Source: Alphaproteobacteria bacterium (lineage in GTDB: Bacteria > Pseudomonadota > Alphaproteobacteria > UBA9655). Taken from it: DNA of 32,252 nucleotides. Position numbers and translations under genes: made by a program. This document shows, piece by piece, positions 1 through 7,800 of the stretch. The notes below the pieces were generated by a model. The model was not told the DNA's origin. It worked only from the letters and a program-made list of their open reading frames with translations, and made no database searches. How positions within the stretch are numbered: the first letter of the stretch is position 1; each line of letters starts with the position of its first letter. The stretch lies in NCBI GenBank assembly GCA_021731585.1, contig JAKFXB010000091.1, forward strand, positions 1 to 32,252, in the 5' to 3' direction.

Positions 1-71
1 CCTTAAACCGTATTAACATATTGAAAAACATACATAAGTATAACTATGTAAAACTAAGGAAAACCATATCC

Positions 72-123
72 CCTCTCGTTTACACCGAGAGGGTCGGGGG
101 TTCAAATCCCTCATCGCCCACCA
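72..123 (+). pseudogene. 3' half of tRNA-Val(TAC), 5' half absent; probable att-site scar
   Basis: The segment folds as the 3' half of a tRNA. Anticodon stem TCTCG/CGAGA (74-78 and 86-90) encloses the loop TTTACAC with anticodon TAC at 81-83. A five-base variable region, a T arm with loop TTCAAAT (101-107), the 3' acceptor strand ATCGCCC (113-119), discriminator A and an encoded CCA (121-123) follow. The matching 5' acceptor strand GGGCGAT and a D arm should lie within about 30 bases upstream. Bases 1-71 contain neither. Tyrosine-recombinase elements commonly integrate in the anticodon-to-3' part of tRNA genes, rebuild the gene at one end and leave such a 3' copy at the other. By orientation the element would lie to the left of this window. 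A plain deletion of the 5' half is the alternative. Confidence 0.8.
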
Positions 124-144
124 GTCATGTCTTTGTCCATACTG

Positions 145-184
145 GACACATAGGTAACAGAATGTTCCGAAGACATAGGTGACA
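145..184. repeat. IS-end-like repeats, two copies of ACATAGGT(A/G)ACA
   Basis: Two near-identical 12-base units, ACATAGGTAACA (148-159) and ACATAGGTGACA (173-184), lie 25 bp apart just downstream of the tRNA fragment. They resemble the repeated motifs seen at ends of IS481-type insertion sequences, recalled from general knowledge and not checked. The outer unit GACACATAGGTAACA (145-159) recurs inverted at 799-813 with one mismatch. No transposase is encoded in between, so this is at most a remnant. Bases 185-332 hold no gene I can support. Confidence 0.4.
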
Positions 185-332
185 CCTCTTCAGCCGTTAA
201 AGGGGTTGTCCAAGGGTTGTAAAGTCCTTTATTCCAAATCGATGTCCCCCAGATCATAACGCATAAAGTTAACCAACCAAATGTTTTCCTCCACTTACCA
301 TTATCTGATGAATAGCTTGTGGTAAGCCCCTG

Positions 333-551
333 TCAACGAATACCGCATGCATCCTTGCACGCATTCTGTGAAGGAAATATGGTATCATCGACTTCATGGA
401 TTTCAAGGCCCATAGCGCTCCAACATTTCCAATGACTCGCATTGGCCGTTGTTGGAATACATTGGCAGGCTTCTTCCGGACAAGGTAGAGTTGCTTTACA
501 AATCTCCGTAAATGTTAGGGTGAATATGGTTAAGAGTAATATTTTTTTCAT
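333..551 (-). CDS. small secreted six-cysteine protein
   Basis: A 72-residue protein of unknown function. Residues 1-20 form a Sec signal peptide (MKK, a hydrophobic stretch, likely cleavage after CKA). The mature part of about 52 residues has six cysteines at 24, 29, 31, 43, 65 and 69, including an A-C-x-C motif, so three disulfides are plausible. An AAGGAAGG Shine-Dalgarno lies about 9 bases before the ATG. A second protein of the same architecture (76 residues, signal peptide, six cysteines, A-C-x-C) is encoded at 19448-19678, but outside the cysteines I see little similarity. The gene sits in mobile-element debris beside a tRNA fragment, so recent acquisition is possible. A TTAA-N7-TTAA box lies about 110 bp upstream. 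Function is not inferable; periplasmic or secreted location is likely. Confidence 0.65.
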   Translation of the reverse strand: MKKILLLTIFTLTFTEICKATLPCPEEACQCIPTTANASHWKCWSAMGLEIHEVDDTIFPSQNACKDACGIR

Positions 552-659
552 GATTATAGACCTTCCTTATATCGTTTACGTTTATTTTTGAGAGTCGTTG
601 CTAAAAGAGATCTTCTTTTGTTCATCACGCTCTTGTTCTATATAAATATCCATGATTAG

Positions 660-674
660 TTAAGATTCTATTAA
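660..674 (-). promoter_or_regulatory. CtrA-type box TTAA-N7-TTAA upstream of the six-cysteine gene
   Basis: TTAA at 660-663 and at 671-674 are separated by exactly seven bases, the consensus of the alphaproteobacterial cell-cycle regulator CtrA. Reading the minus strand, an AT-rich TATATA-like -10 lies about 16 bases beyond the box, so the site could overlap a -35 region for the gene at 333-551. The background is AT-rich, so a chance match is possible. Confidence 0.35.
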
Positions 675-695
675 TTGCCAGAGGCAACACATAAA

Positions 696-794
696 GAGAC
701 TGATGGTATGGTCCTTTCATTAATAGTTGGCCGCTCTTTATCTTGCCTCATTATTGAAGCTTCTTAAAGTCGCTCAGGCCATACCATCAGTCCC
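696..794. mobile_element. 99-bp MITE-like inverted-repeat element
   Basis: Terminal inverted repeats of 18 bases match at 16 positions. The left arm GAGACTGATGGTATGGTC is at 696-713 and its complement is at 777-794, with a 14-base perfect core (698-711 against 779-792). The 63-base interior has no coding capacity. No target-site duplication is evident. It could be a MITE, the ends of a deleted IS, or a structured non-coding RNA. It occupies the gene-free stretch 552-890, which otherwise holds only the CtrA-like box and the 799-813 repeat. Confidence 0.45.
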
Positions 795-798
795 GTTT

Positions 799-813
799 TG
801 TTACCTATCTGTC
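799..813. repeat. inverted partner of the 145-159 repeat
   Basis: TGTTACCTATCTGTC on the plus strand is the inverted complement of 145-159 with one mismatch in 15. Similarity continues a little further (ACTGG on the outer side, AA and G on the inner side). The pair brackets 145-813, including the six-cysteine gene and the MITE-like hairpin, as terminal inverted repeats of a non-autonomous element would. No target duplication was seen. Confidence 0.35.
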
Positions 814-890
814 AAACCAGTCAGTCTTTTTTCCACCCTGGAAATTCCCCTAAAGCGTTAACTCAAAAATGGAGGTTTAAATTTTCGTGG

Positions 891-1520
891 CTATACCATA
901 AAAAATAATCTGATTCCTAAGCCCATAAGAATGCCGCCTGTAATGCGCTCGATCCAGTGACCTGCGGCATTAAACTTTTCCCGTGTACTTTTTCCTGACA
1001 AGCAAAAAGCCACAAACCCAAACCAAGACAAGGTTTCCACGAATATAATAAGTCCATAGATGAGCATAATGACAACCGGAGTATTGGGATCAATGAGAAG
1101 AGAAAACAAGCTCACAAAAAATAGCATGCATTTAGGATTAAGGGCGTTAGTGAAAAAGCCAGAACGAATGGCTGTGAAGGAAGATATATCATGTTTGTGA
1201 TGAGCATTTCTTAAAGGTGAAATTGCTTTCTTAGCGCGAAGGCCTTTAAATCCTATATAAAGTAAATAGCCAGCGCCTAAACATTTCACGCTGAATAAAA
1301 GCCACGGCGTTTTTGCAATAAGTAATCCCAAGCCCAGCAACGTATAAGCTACATGGACAAGAATCCCAAGGGCAATGCCAAAGGCTGTTAGGAGGGCTGT
1401 TTTACGGGAATAAACCAAACTGTTTTTCACAACGATGGTAAAATCAGGCCCAGGGCTGATGATGGAGATCATCACTAAGCCGGCAACACTAAAGATAGAG
1501 GGAAGATATTCAAATTCCAT
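891..1520 (-). CDS. LysE/RhtB family amino-acid exporter
   Basis: A 209-residue integral membrane protein of the LysE/RhtB superfamily, which exports amino acids or their analogues. The N-terminal helix carries the family signature around residues 18-30 (ISIISPGPDF). It is followed by a long second helix rich in small residues, a basic cytoplasmic loop near residues 90-110 (KGLRAKKA), the mid-protein FFTNALNPK motif typical of RhtB proteins, and further hydrophobic segments, with about six TM helices in all. Length matches the usual 200-210. The ATG is preceded by AAGGAG at good spacing. It is unrelated in sequence to the second LysE-type exporter at 12953-13579 beyond fold features. The substrate (homoserine, threonine, lysine or another) cannot be read from sequence. 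Confidence 0.9.
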   Translation of the reverse strand: MEFEYLPSIFSVAGLVMISIISPGPDFTIVVKNSLVYSRKTALLTAFGIALGILVHVAYTLLGLGLLIAKTPWLLFSVKCLGAGYLLYIGFKGLRAKKAISPLRNAHHKHDISSFTAIRSGFFTNALNPKCMLFFVSLFSLLIDPNTPVVIMLIYGLIIFVETLSWFGFVAFCLSGKSTREKFNAAGHWIERITGGILMGLGIRLFFMV

Positions 1521-1720
1521 AACCGCTCCTTAGATTAACTTCTTAAAAACATGAGAGTGTTGAGGGATGACAATTAAGAGTGTTTAAGCACGGTATCCTC
1601 AAGTCTGATGGGTACATATAATTAATTTTCATATAGTTTTATTTTTTAGAAAACTTCAAGAGATCTTGTTGAAGTGGATCAACTATATTATTAAAAAAGG
1701 GTATACTTTTAACTCTTGTC

Positions 1721-2167
1721 TCAGGAAGTCAAGCTTATCACTTTTTCAGTGAATGAAACGGGGTATTTATAGGATAATAAGTTGGCAGCCTCTTGAGTAG
1801 AAAACCAACAGTATTCTGTATGTTCTTCACTTAATCTAACGTTAATCTCACCTCTTGGAAAGCAAGTATAGATTGATAATACAAGACCTGCCTTCTTTTC
1901 ACCCTCCAAGGGAATTTCAATGTTTGAAACAACTGTATCTATAGGCTCAAAGGACTCAAGAGTTGTAAGACCAGTTTCTTCTTCCACTTCACGGCGTAAC
2001 GTCTCTTCTATAGTATGACCGTTTAAGACTCTACCACCGGGGATATCCCAATAACTTCCTGGTTTTGGATTTTTGAACTTTTTTTGATTTACTTTAAGCA
2101 ATAAAACTTCCCCAGATTGGTTTCGGATAAGAGCTTTAACGCCTAAATGATAAATTTTTTCTTTCAT
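1721..2167 (-). CDS. Nudix hydrolase with a variant Nudix box
   Basis: A 148-residue single-domain Nudix protein, a family that hydrolyses nucleoside diphosphates linked to another moiety. After the strand 'GVKALIRN' comes a WDIPGG turn (40-45) and the Nudix box at about 45-67, ending REVEEETGL. The consensus is GX5EX7REUXEEXGU. The metal-binding REVEEETGL half is intact, but the first Glu is His (H51), with glutamates available just after at 54-55. Metal binding should therefore be preserved. An AAGGA Shine-Dalgarno precedes the ATG by 8 bases. Bases 1521-1720 between this gene and the upstream-coordinate exporter are AT-rich with no recognised signal. The substrate is unknown; candidates are oxidised dNTPs, ADP-sugars or dinucleotides. 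Confidence 0.88.
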   Translation of the reverse strand: MKEKIYHLGVKALIRNQSGEVLLLKVNQKKFKNPKPGSYWDIPGGRVLNGHTIEETLRREVEEETGLTTLESFEPIDTVVSNIEIPLEGEKKAGLVLSIYTCFPRGEINVRLSEEHTEYCWFSTQEAANLLSYKYPVSFTEKVISLTS

Positions 2168-2229
2168 CGTTTATTCCTTGAGCATGTGACAGTAATTTTA
2201 CTTCTTCTCTACTGTTGCCCTTTTGTCTA

Positions 2230-2424
2230 TTAATCTAAACAACACTTTTTATACTTTTTACCGCTGCCACAAAAACAAGGATCATTTCGTCCTATTTTTA
2301 TATTTTGAATAACAGGAGAGTGCTGTTTAGCGTGCTGGCATCCTGCGTGATGCTGGTGTTCTTCACAATCAGATTCCTCATGGGGATCGTTGGAATTATA
2401 GGGATGAGAATCATTTTGACTCAT
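2230..2424 (-). CDS. small SEC-C zinc-motif protein
   Basis: A 64-residue protein made of a His/Asp/Ser-rich N-terminal half (residues 1-43, many His and acidic residues) and a C-terminal SEC-C motif, [19 protein letters not shown] (44-62). The C-x-C-x8-C-C arrangement binds zinc in the SecA tail, where it contacts SecB and ribosomes. The same motif is found in many small uncharacterised bacterial proteins. AAGGAG lies about 9 bases before the ATG. It is separated by 62 bases from the Nudix gene on the same strand and may be cotranscribed with it. A role in metal handling or secretion targeting is only a suggestion. Confidence 0.8.
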   Translation of the reverse strand: MSQNDSHPYNSNDPHEESDCEEHQHHAGCQHAKQHSPVIQNIKIGRNDPCFCGSGKKYKKCCLD

Positions 2425-2539
2425 AGTGTAAACTCCTTACGTGATTTACGGAATAAGAAAAATTTCTTTACTGTAAGCAAAAGGAGGGAAAATCTGCAAG
2501 CTCTTTTTCACTTTTCGAGAATTTGGAAGTTTTTCATTT

Positions 2540-3199
2540 CTAGAAGCTGTACTTAGCGCCTATGGAGAGAACCGGGAAGTATTTTAAAAGGAATTTATCA
2601 GCAGCATGTTTTGCTTTATGTTTAATATAGGCTTGAACTTCAGGATAAGTATGAACTTTGAGCTTAACTTTAGGAGATCCTTGAAAGAGAACCCCTAATT
2701 CTCCCGTAAGACTCCAAGAGCTATCCGTACAAAACGCGGAGTCAAAGCCAATGCCTAAATAAGGGCTCACCCTATTAAAATGAATAGTTAAATCGGGCTT
2801 TCCCACCTGCTCTGGAGTAAAGGTTCTCCCCTCTATGGTAATATTATGCCTTAACATGGAAGATAAATTGAATTGGTTTCCATCATAAAAAACCCCTGCT
2901 AAGACTTTGAATCCATTTTTAAAGGGGTGAACTCCTAAACTCCCACCCGCTGTCAAAAGACGCAGTTTGCCATCAAAATCGACATCTCTATCGTGAGGAG
3001 TGCCTGTAAATTTAAAGCCATTCACCGATCCAGTGATAGAAAACAGAGGATCGATCCTATAAGAAGATTCTACTCCAAGGCCTAATGTGCCGACTTTTGC
3101 GCCGAAAGATACAGGATCAGCAGAAGCATGGTTTAACAACAGGAGAGATAAACATGAGAGCAATGGTGCTTTTTTTACAATTTTCATAACCCCTTTCAT
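2540..3199 (-). CDS. outer-membrane beta-barrel protein, unknown function
   Basis: A 219-residue exported protein. A signal peptide covers roughly residues 1-27 (KIVKKAP, hydrophobic run, cleavage near HASA|DP). The mature part alternates polar and hydrophobic residues with many Gly/Tyr/Phe (SFGAKVGTLGLGVE, YLGIGFDSAF, SLTGELGVLF) and ends in a C-terminal Phe (GAKYSF), the usual BAM recognition end. It is about the size of an eight-stranded OmpW/OmpA-like barrel. The stretch at residues 175-205 is basic and probably helical. A second in-frame ATG five codons in (start 3187) has a GAAAGGGG just ahead and may be the true start. It is divergent from the isomerase gene at 3522 across a phased TTAA array. 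Function is unknown. Confidence 0.75.
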   Translation of the reverse strand: MKGVMKIVKKAPLLSCLSLLLLNHASADPVSFGAKVGTLGLGVESSYRIDPLFSITGSVNGFKFTGTPHDRDVDFDGKLRLLTAGGSLGVHPFKNGFKVLAGVFYDGNQFNLSSMLRHNITIEGRTFTPEQVGKPDLTIHFNRVSPYLGIGFDSAFCTDSSWSLTGELGVLFQGSPKVKLKVHTYPEVQAYIKHKAKHAADKFLLKYFPVLSIGAKYSF

Positions 3200-3293
3200 T
3201 TTTATAAGTTTGTTTTGTAAGTCATAACAGAAAACATCCTTTTTTTGAAAGTCGGGTGTAAATTAAGAGCTTTTACCATAAAATTACTTAAAT

Positions 3294-3319
3294 TTAAAAT
3301 CATTTTAATCAAATTTTAA
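3294..3319. promoter_or_regulatory. tandem CtrA-type boxes: three TTAA motifs phased at 11 bp
   Basis: TTAA occurs at 3294-3297, 3305-3308 and 3316-3319, giving two overlapping exact TTAA-N7-TTAA sites in the intergenic region between the divergent OMP (start about 3199) and isomerase (start 3522) genes. The 11-bp phasing places all three on one face of the helix. This fits cooperative CtrA-family binding, although the surroundings are strongly A/T-rich. Confidence 0.4.
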
Positions 3320-3521
3320 TTTTTTTCGACATTTCAACGGAGGGTGAGTAGTTATAAATAATCTACCTTCCTCTTATTGCCAAGATAAGTGCGCTCTGAT
3401 AAAGAGGGCTAGGTCTTGCTTCTTTTTGTTTCTTATGTTTTAGTAATTTTTATATAAATTGAGGTGGATGAAGGTGGCATGCTCTCAATTTTGTTTTAAA
3501 GCCACTTTAAGGAAAAAAAAT

Positions 3522-4448
3522 ATGAAATCGACTCTTCTTAAATCAATTAGCCTTGTTGCGTTTTTAGCTGTATCAACGCCAACTTTTGCCGCAGATCCTG
3601 TCGTTGCCATCGTTGACGGTCATAAGTTTACATATTCTGAAGTCATGAAAGCTAAGGAAGGTCTTCCAAAGCAATATCAATCAGCGCCGGAGGATAAAAT
3701 CTTCCCAGCCCTTGTGAATCAAGCTGTTGATACATACTTGATCAATAAGGCAGCCCAAGCTTCTGGACAAGCTAATACTCCTGAAGTTAAGCAAGCTATT
3801 CAAAAAGCAACAGAAAATATTGTTTCTCAAGCTTATCTTTTAAGCCAAATCAAAGGGAAAATCACAGATGCGGATGTAAAGGCAAAGTATGAGGAAGTTG
3901 TGAAACAATTCCCTCAAGAAAAGGAAGTTCACCTCCGTCATATTCTTGTTGATGATAAGAATGTAGCTCTTTCCATAATTAAGGCTTTGAAGAATGGAAC
4001 GGACTTTAAAAAGTTGGCTCAAGCAAAATCAAAGGATGAAACAGCTAAAGAAGGTGGCGATTTAGGATGGTTCCGGAAGAGCGAACTTCCTGCTGAACTT
4101 GCCGAGGCGGCGTTTACTTTAACTCCTGGCAGCTATAGTCAAGAGCCCATTAAAACCGATTTCGGTTGGCATGTGATTATGCTAGAAGAAGTAAGAGATG
4201 CTAAGCCTCCTAAGTTTGATGAGGTTAAGGATGAATTGAAGTCTCTTATGACTCAAGAAGCGATCCTTGCGCTTGTTAAGGATTTGCGTTCTAAAGCAAA
4301 AGTAGAGCTTTTTGATAAGGATGGTAAGCCATTGCCAAAGGAAACTGAGATGAAGCCAGAAGCGGCAACACCTGCACCAGCCCCTGTAGCTCCGACGGCG
4401 GCTCCAGCCGTAGCTCCTGCGCCTGCAGCAGTGCCAGCAACGAAGTAA
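3522..4448 (+). CDS. periplasmic parvulin-type peptidyl-prolyl isomerase (PpiC/SurA-like)
   Basis: A 308-residue exported foldase. I use the ATG at 3522 rather than the in-frame start 63 bases upstream: AAGGA precedes it and the protein then begins with a clean signal peptide (MKSTLLKSISLVAF..., cleavage near TFA|ADP). An N-terminal helical chaperone region (about 25-125) leads to a parvulin domain at about 135-235, with VHLRHILVDD, EGGDLGWF and the TDFGWHVI motif that ends the fold. A final alanine/proline-rich tail of about 30 residues (PAPAPVAPTAAPAVAPAPAA) looks like a flexible spacer. The likely role is folding outer-membrane proteins, fitting the divergent OMP gene. A strong terminator follows. 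SurA usually has two parvulin domains and this protein has one. Confidence 0.88.
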   Translation: MKSTLLKSISLVAFLAVSTPTFAADPVVAIVDGHKFTYSEVMKAKEGLPKQYQSAPEDKIFPALVNQAVDTYLINKAAQASGQANTPEVKQAIQKATENIVSQAYLLSQIKGKITDADVKAKYEEVVKQFPQEKEVHLRHILVDDKNVALSIIKALKNGTDFKKLAQAKSKDETAKEGGDLGWFRKSELPAELAEAAFTLTPGSYSQEPIKTDFGWHVIMLEEVRDAKPPKFDEVKDELKSLMTQEAILALVKDLRSKAKVELFDKDGKPLPKETEMKPEAATPAPAPVAPTAAPAVAPAPAAVPATK

Positions 4449-4470
4449 ATTAATAAACTGCAATAAAAAA

Positions 4471-4499
4471 AGCCTCTGTGAAAGCAGAGGCTTTTTTTT
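4471..4499. terminator. bidirectional intrinsic terminator
   Basis: Arms AGCCTCTG (4471-4478) and CAGAGGCT (4485-4492) form a perfect 8-bp stem with a six-base loop. It is followed by a T run to 4499 and preceded by an A run from 4465, so it can stop transcription from both sides. It separates the isomerase gene from the convergent small gene at 4526-4693. A weaker second hairpin, TAATCCA/TGGATTA (4501-4528), with a T-rich tail follows. Confidence 0.9.
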
Positions 4500-4525
4500 A
4501 TAATCCAGGTCATAGAGAGCTTGGA

Positions 4526-4693
4526 TTATTTTTCTTTTTGTTGCGTATCAGAATCAGTCCGATGCTTGCGACGAAAAGGGCGGGTATAACTTCGTGTTGT
4601 CATAAAACTTGTTGTTTTGGCAAGTTTACTGGGGCGCATTGGCAAGACTATTCGGAATTTCCTGTAAAAATCTAAATCAATAATCTCAGCCAT
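4526..4693 (-). CDS. 55-residue basic protein, unknown
   Basis: The small protein begins MAEIIDLDFYRKFRIVLP and has a strongly basic, hydroxyl-rich C-terminal half (KLAKTTSFMTTRSYTRPFRRKHR). The reading frame extends 11 codons further upstream, but I place the start at 4693 because AGGAGAAGAG sits immediately ahead of this ATG at ideal spacing, whereas the upstream ATG has none. There is no signal peptide or membrane segment. It could be a nucleic-acid-binding protein from composition alone; no family is recognised. Convergent with the isomerase gene and insulated by the terminator at 4471-4499. Confidence 0.5.
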   Translation of the reverse strand: MAEIIDLDFYRKFRIVLPMRPSKLAKTTSFMTTRSYTRPFRRKHRTDSDTQQKEK

Positions 4694-4808
4694 CTCTTCT
4701 CCTATTCTCTTTAAATTGTTTGTCATAATTATAGTATAGAGAAAGAGAGTTAATTTTCTTCTAGGGAAAGGTTGATAAAGTCTTTAAATGTTTATAACCT
4801 CTTGTTTT

Positions 4809-7800
4809 TTAGTGATTTTTTTGTTTTTTTCTTGATGAAGGTAGAGGTGCTTTTCGGCTGAGATACGTATAGACCACAGGAATAACAAAAAGAGTAAAGA
4901 AGGTTCCAAAAGACATCCCCCCCACAATCACAAGTCCAATTTGCTCGCGGGTTTCAGCACCTGCACCGCTGGAATAAGCTAAGGGGACGGCGCCAAACAC
5001 CATGGCAAAGGTTGTCATGAGAATAGGGCGCAGGCGCAAACGAGACGCCTCAATAACTGCTTCTAAGGATGTTTTTCCTTGGAGTTGAAGTTTATTGGCA
5101 AAATCTACAATCAAGATACCATGCTTGGTAATCAGACCAATTAAGGTAACAAGACCGATTTGACTGTAGATATTTAAGGTGCCAGAAGGAAAAATCCATA
5201 GGGTAAACAAGGCACCCGCCAAAGAAAGAGGCACGCTTAAAATGATAATAAAGGGGTCAATAAAGCTTTCAAATTGAGCGGCCATAACCAAGAAAATAAA
5301 GGCAATGGCTAGTCCAAAGATAAGATAGATGGTATAGGTTTCCTTAAGGTAATCTCGTGTTTCTCCCGAAACGGTTGTTTGATAACCATCGGGAAGAATC
5401 TTTTCTGCCACTCTCTTAATGTCATCTAGCACTTGACCTAATCCATAACCATCTTTGAGATTGGCATCTAAGGTGACTGAACGAAGACCTTCAAAATGGC
5501 GAATTTCTGGTGTTGTTACAGTGGAAATAACATCGATGATATCTTTAAGGGGAACAAGCGTTTCTTTGTTATTGCGTTGCCCCTTTACTGTCATTTCTAA
5601 AACATTTTCAGCAGACCTTCGGAATTCTTCCCCTACCAAAACTTTTACAGGATATTGTTTGCTTTCTCGTTCAAAAGTGGTGGAGCGCCGTCCACCAATC
5701 AGTGTATCTAAGGTTTGCGCGATAACATCTGGTTCAATTCCTAAGGTAGCCGCTTTTTCCACATCAACTTGAACTTTAAAATCTTCTCCCGCTTCTCCCA
5801 TGTCAGGACGAATATTTCCTATTCCTGGGTGTTGAGCCATAGCAGCCCAAACTTTTTGCATTTGGTCTGCAAGATCTTCGTAAGAGCGCGTTGTTTGAAT
5901 TACAAAAGAAAGATCAAAACCGCTGCCTCCTCCAATAACAGAACGATTCTCACATCTTGCGCTTACGTCGAGACCAATGATTTTCTTAAGCTCTGGCGTG
6001 ATTGCTTTTTCGACTTCGCTGCAACTCCGTTTTCTTTCATCCCAAGGAAGCATTGTGTTATTTGAGTAAGTAAAGTCTCCAACTTGCACAATTGTCATGC
6101 GCTTAACCAGCTCAGGTACGGAAGAGAGGATTTTATCCATTTGATTAGTATATTTTTCAATATATTTTAAAGTGGCTCCATAGGGAGGATCGGCTGTTGT
6201 TCGCAGAACGCCTTGATCTTCTGCAGGAGTGAGCTCACGCTTTAGTTGGAAGACTGCAAGATAAAGACCAACAAGGGCAATGAAAAGCCCTCCTAAAACC
6301 ACCCAGAGGCGTTTTTGAAGAACAAGGGTTAAAAGAGTTGCATAGCCTTGATCGAGTTTGTCCAGCCATAATCCAATTTTTTCGTAAAAAGCTTGATAAA
6401 CTTCAGCAAAACGATGACCTTTTAGTGTCTGATGATCGTGGTGGGTGAGGAGGTGTGCACACATCGTTGGGGTTAGAGTTAAAGCCACAAAGCCGGAAAT
6501 AATAACCGCCCCCGCAAGAGTCAGGGCAAATTCTGTGAAGAGTCTCCCTGTAATGCCGCTTGAAAGGGCAATGGGGGCGTAAACAGCAGCAAGTGTTAGG
6601 GTCATGGCCACCACCGCAAAGCTAATTTCCTTGGCGCCCTTAATGGCTGCGTCAAAGGGCTTTTCCCCTTCTTCTATATAACGATAGATGTTTTCTAAGA
6701 CCACGATAGCGTCATCCACCACAAGTCCAATGGCAAGGACAAGGGCCAATAAAGTGAGGATATTTATGGTAAAACCAAACAGGAACATTAAGATAAAGGC
6801 GCCAACTAAGGAAACGGGAATGGTCACCAAAGGAATGATTGAGGCACGAATGGACCTTAAGAACAGAAATACAACCACGACCACAAGGAAAGTGGCTTCC
6901 CAAATAGTGCGATAAACATGTTCAATGGACTTTTGAATGAAGACTGTTTTATCAGAAGAAATTTCGATTTCAGTTCCTGAGGGTAAATGCTCACGAATTT
7001 GGTCAATCTTTTCAACGACGCCTTTCTTAACTTCAAGAGGGTTGGCAACAGATTTTTTGACAATACCTATGCTGACAGCATTGTTTCCATTAAAGCGGGA
7101 TGAAAAACGCTTATCTTCTGAATTGAGCTCTGCAAAGCCGACATCCTTAAGCCGGATGATTCGTCCCTCTTTTTCTGCAATCACCATATTATTAAATTGA
7201 ACAGGTGTGGTAAGAGAAGTGCTGGTTGTGAGCGTAAATTCGCGTTCCTCCCCTGTAAGGCGGCCGGCGGGCTTTTTAATATTCTGGCGTTTTAAAGCAG
7301 CCGCTATATCTGTAGCAGTAACCTTATAAGCATTGAGGCGAATAGGGTCCAAGATCAGATGCATTTCAAGGTTTCCACCACCAAATATCTCAACGCTGGC
7401 GACACCTTTGATTGTTTGGAGCTCACTTTCTAAAAAGCGATGGGCATAATCAGCCAAATCATTGACGGATTTTTTATTACTAAAAAGAGAAAGATAAATG
7501 ATCGGTGCCGCATCTGCATCTGCTTTCTTGATCAAAGGATCATCAGCCTCATCGGGAAGTTTATTGCGCACTTTTTGGAGCCGATCCCGTACGTCTGCTG
7601 CCGCAAGATCAATGTCACGATCTACCTTAAAATTAAGCTTTATGAGGCTATTTTCTGTTTCGCTACGTGAGGTCATATAATCAAGGCCTTCAATGCCTCC
7701 CAGCGTTTCTTCTAAGGGGCGGGTGATTTGAGCCTCAATAATTTGAGGGCTTGCGCCCTCCATGGATGTCGTCACGCTGATAATAGGTTTGTCAACTTCC

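Noticed and set aside
2305-2556. Plus-strand 83-codon frame with hydrophobic start
   Set aside because: Overlaps the SEC-C gene antisense; the SEC-C motif and its Shine-Dalgarno make the minus strand the real one.
4182-4513. Minus-strand frames with Arg/Trp or Gly/Ala repeats
   Set aside because: Low-complexity shadows of the Ala/Pro-rich tail of the isomerase.
5455-6065. Plus-strand open frames of 105 and 98 codons
   Set aside because: They lie antisense inside the RND transporter gene, have no ribosome site or recognisable domain, and mirror the codon pattern of the real gene.
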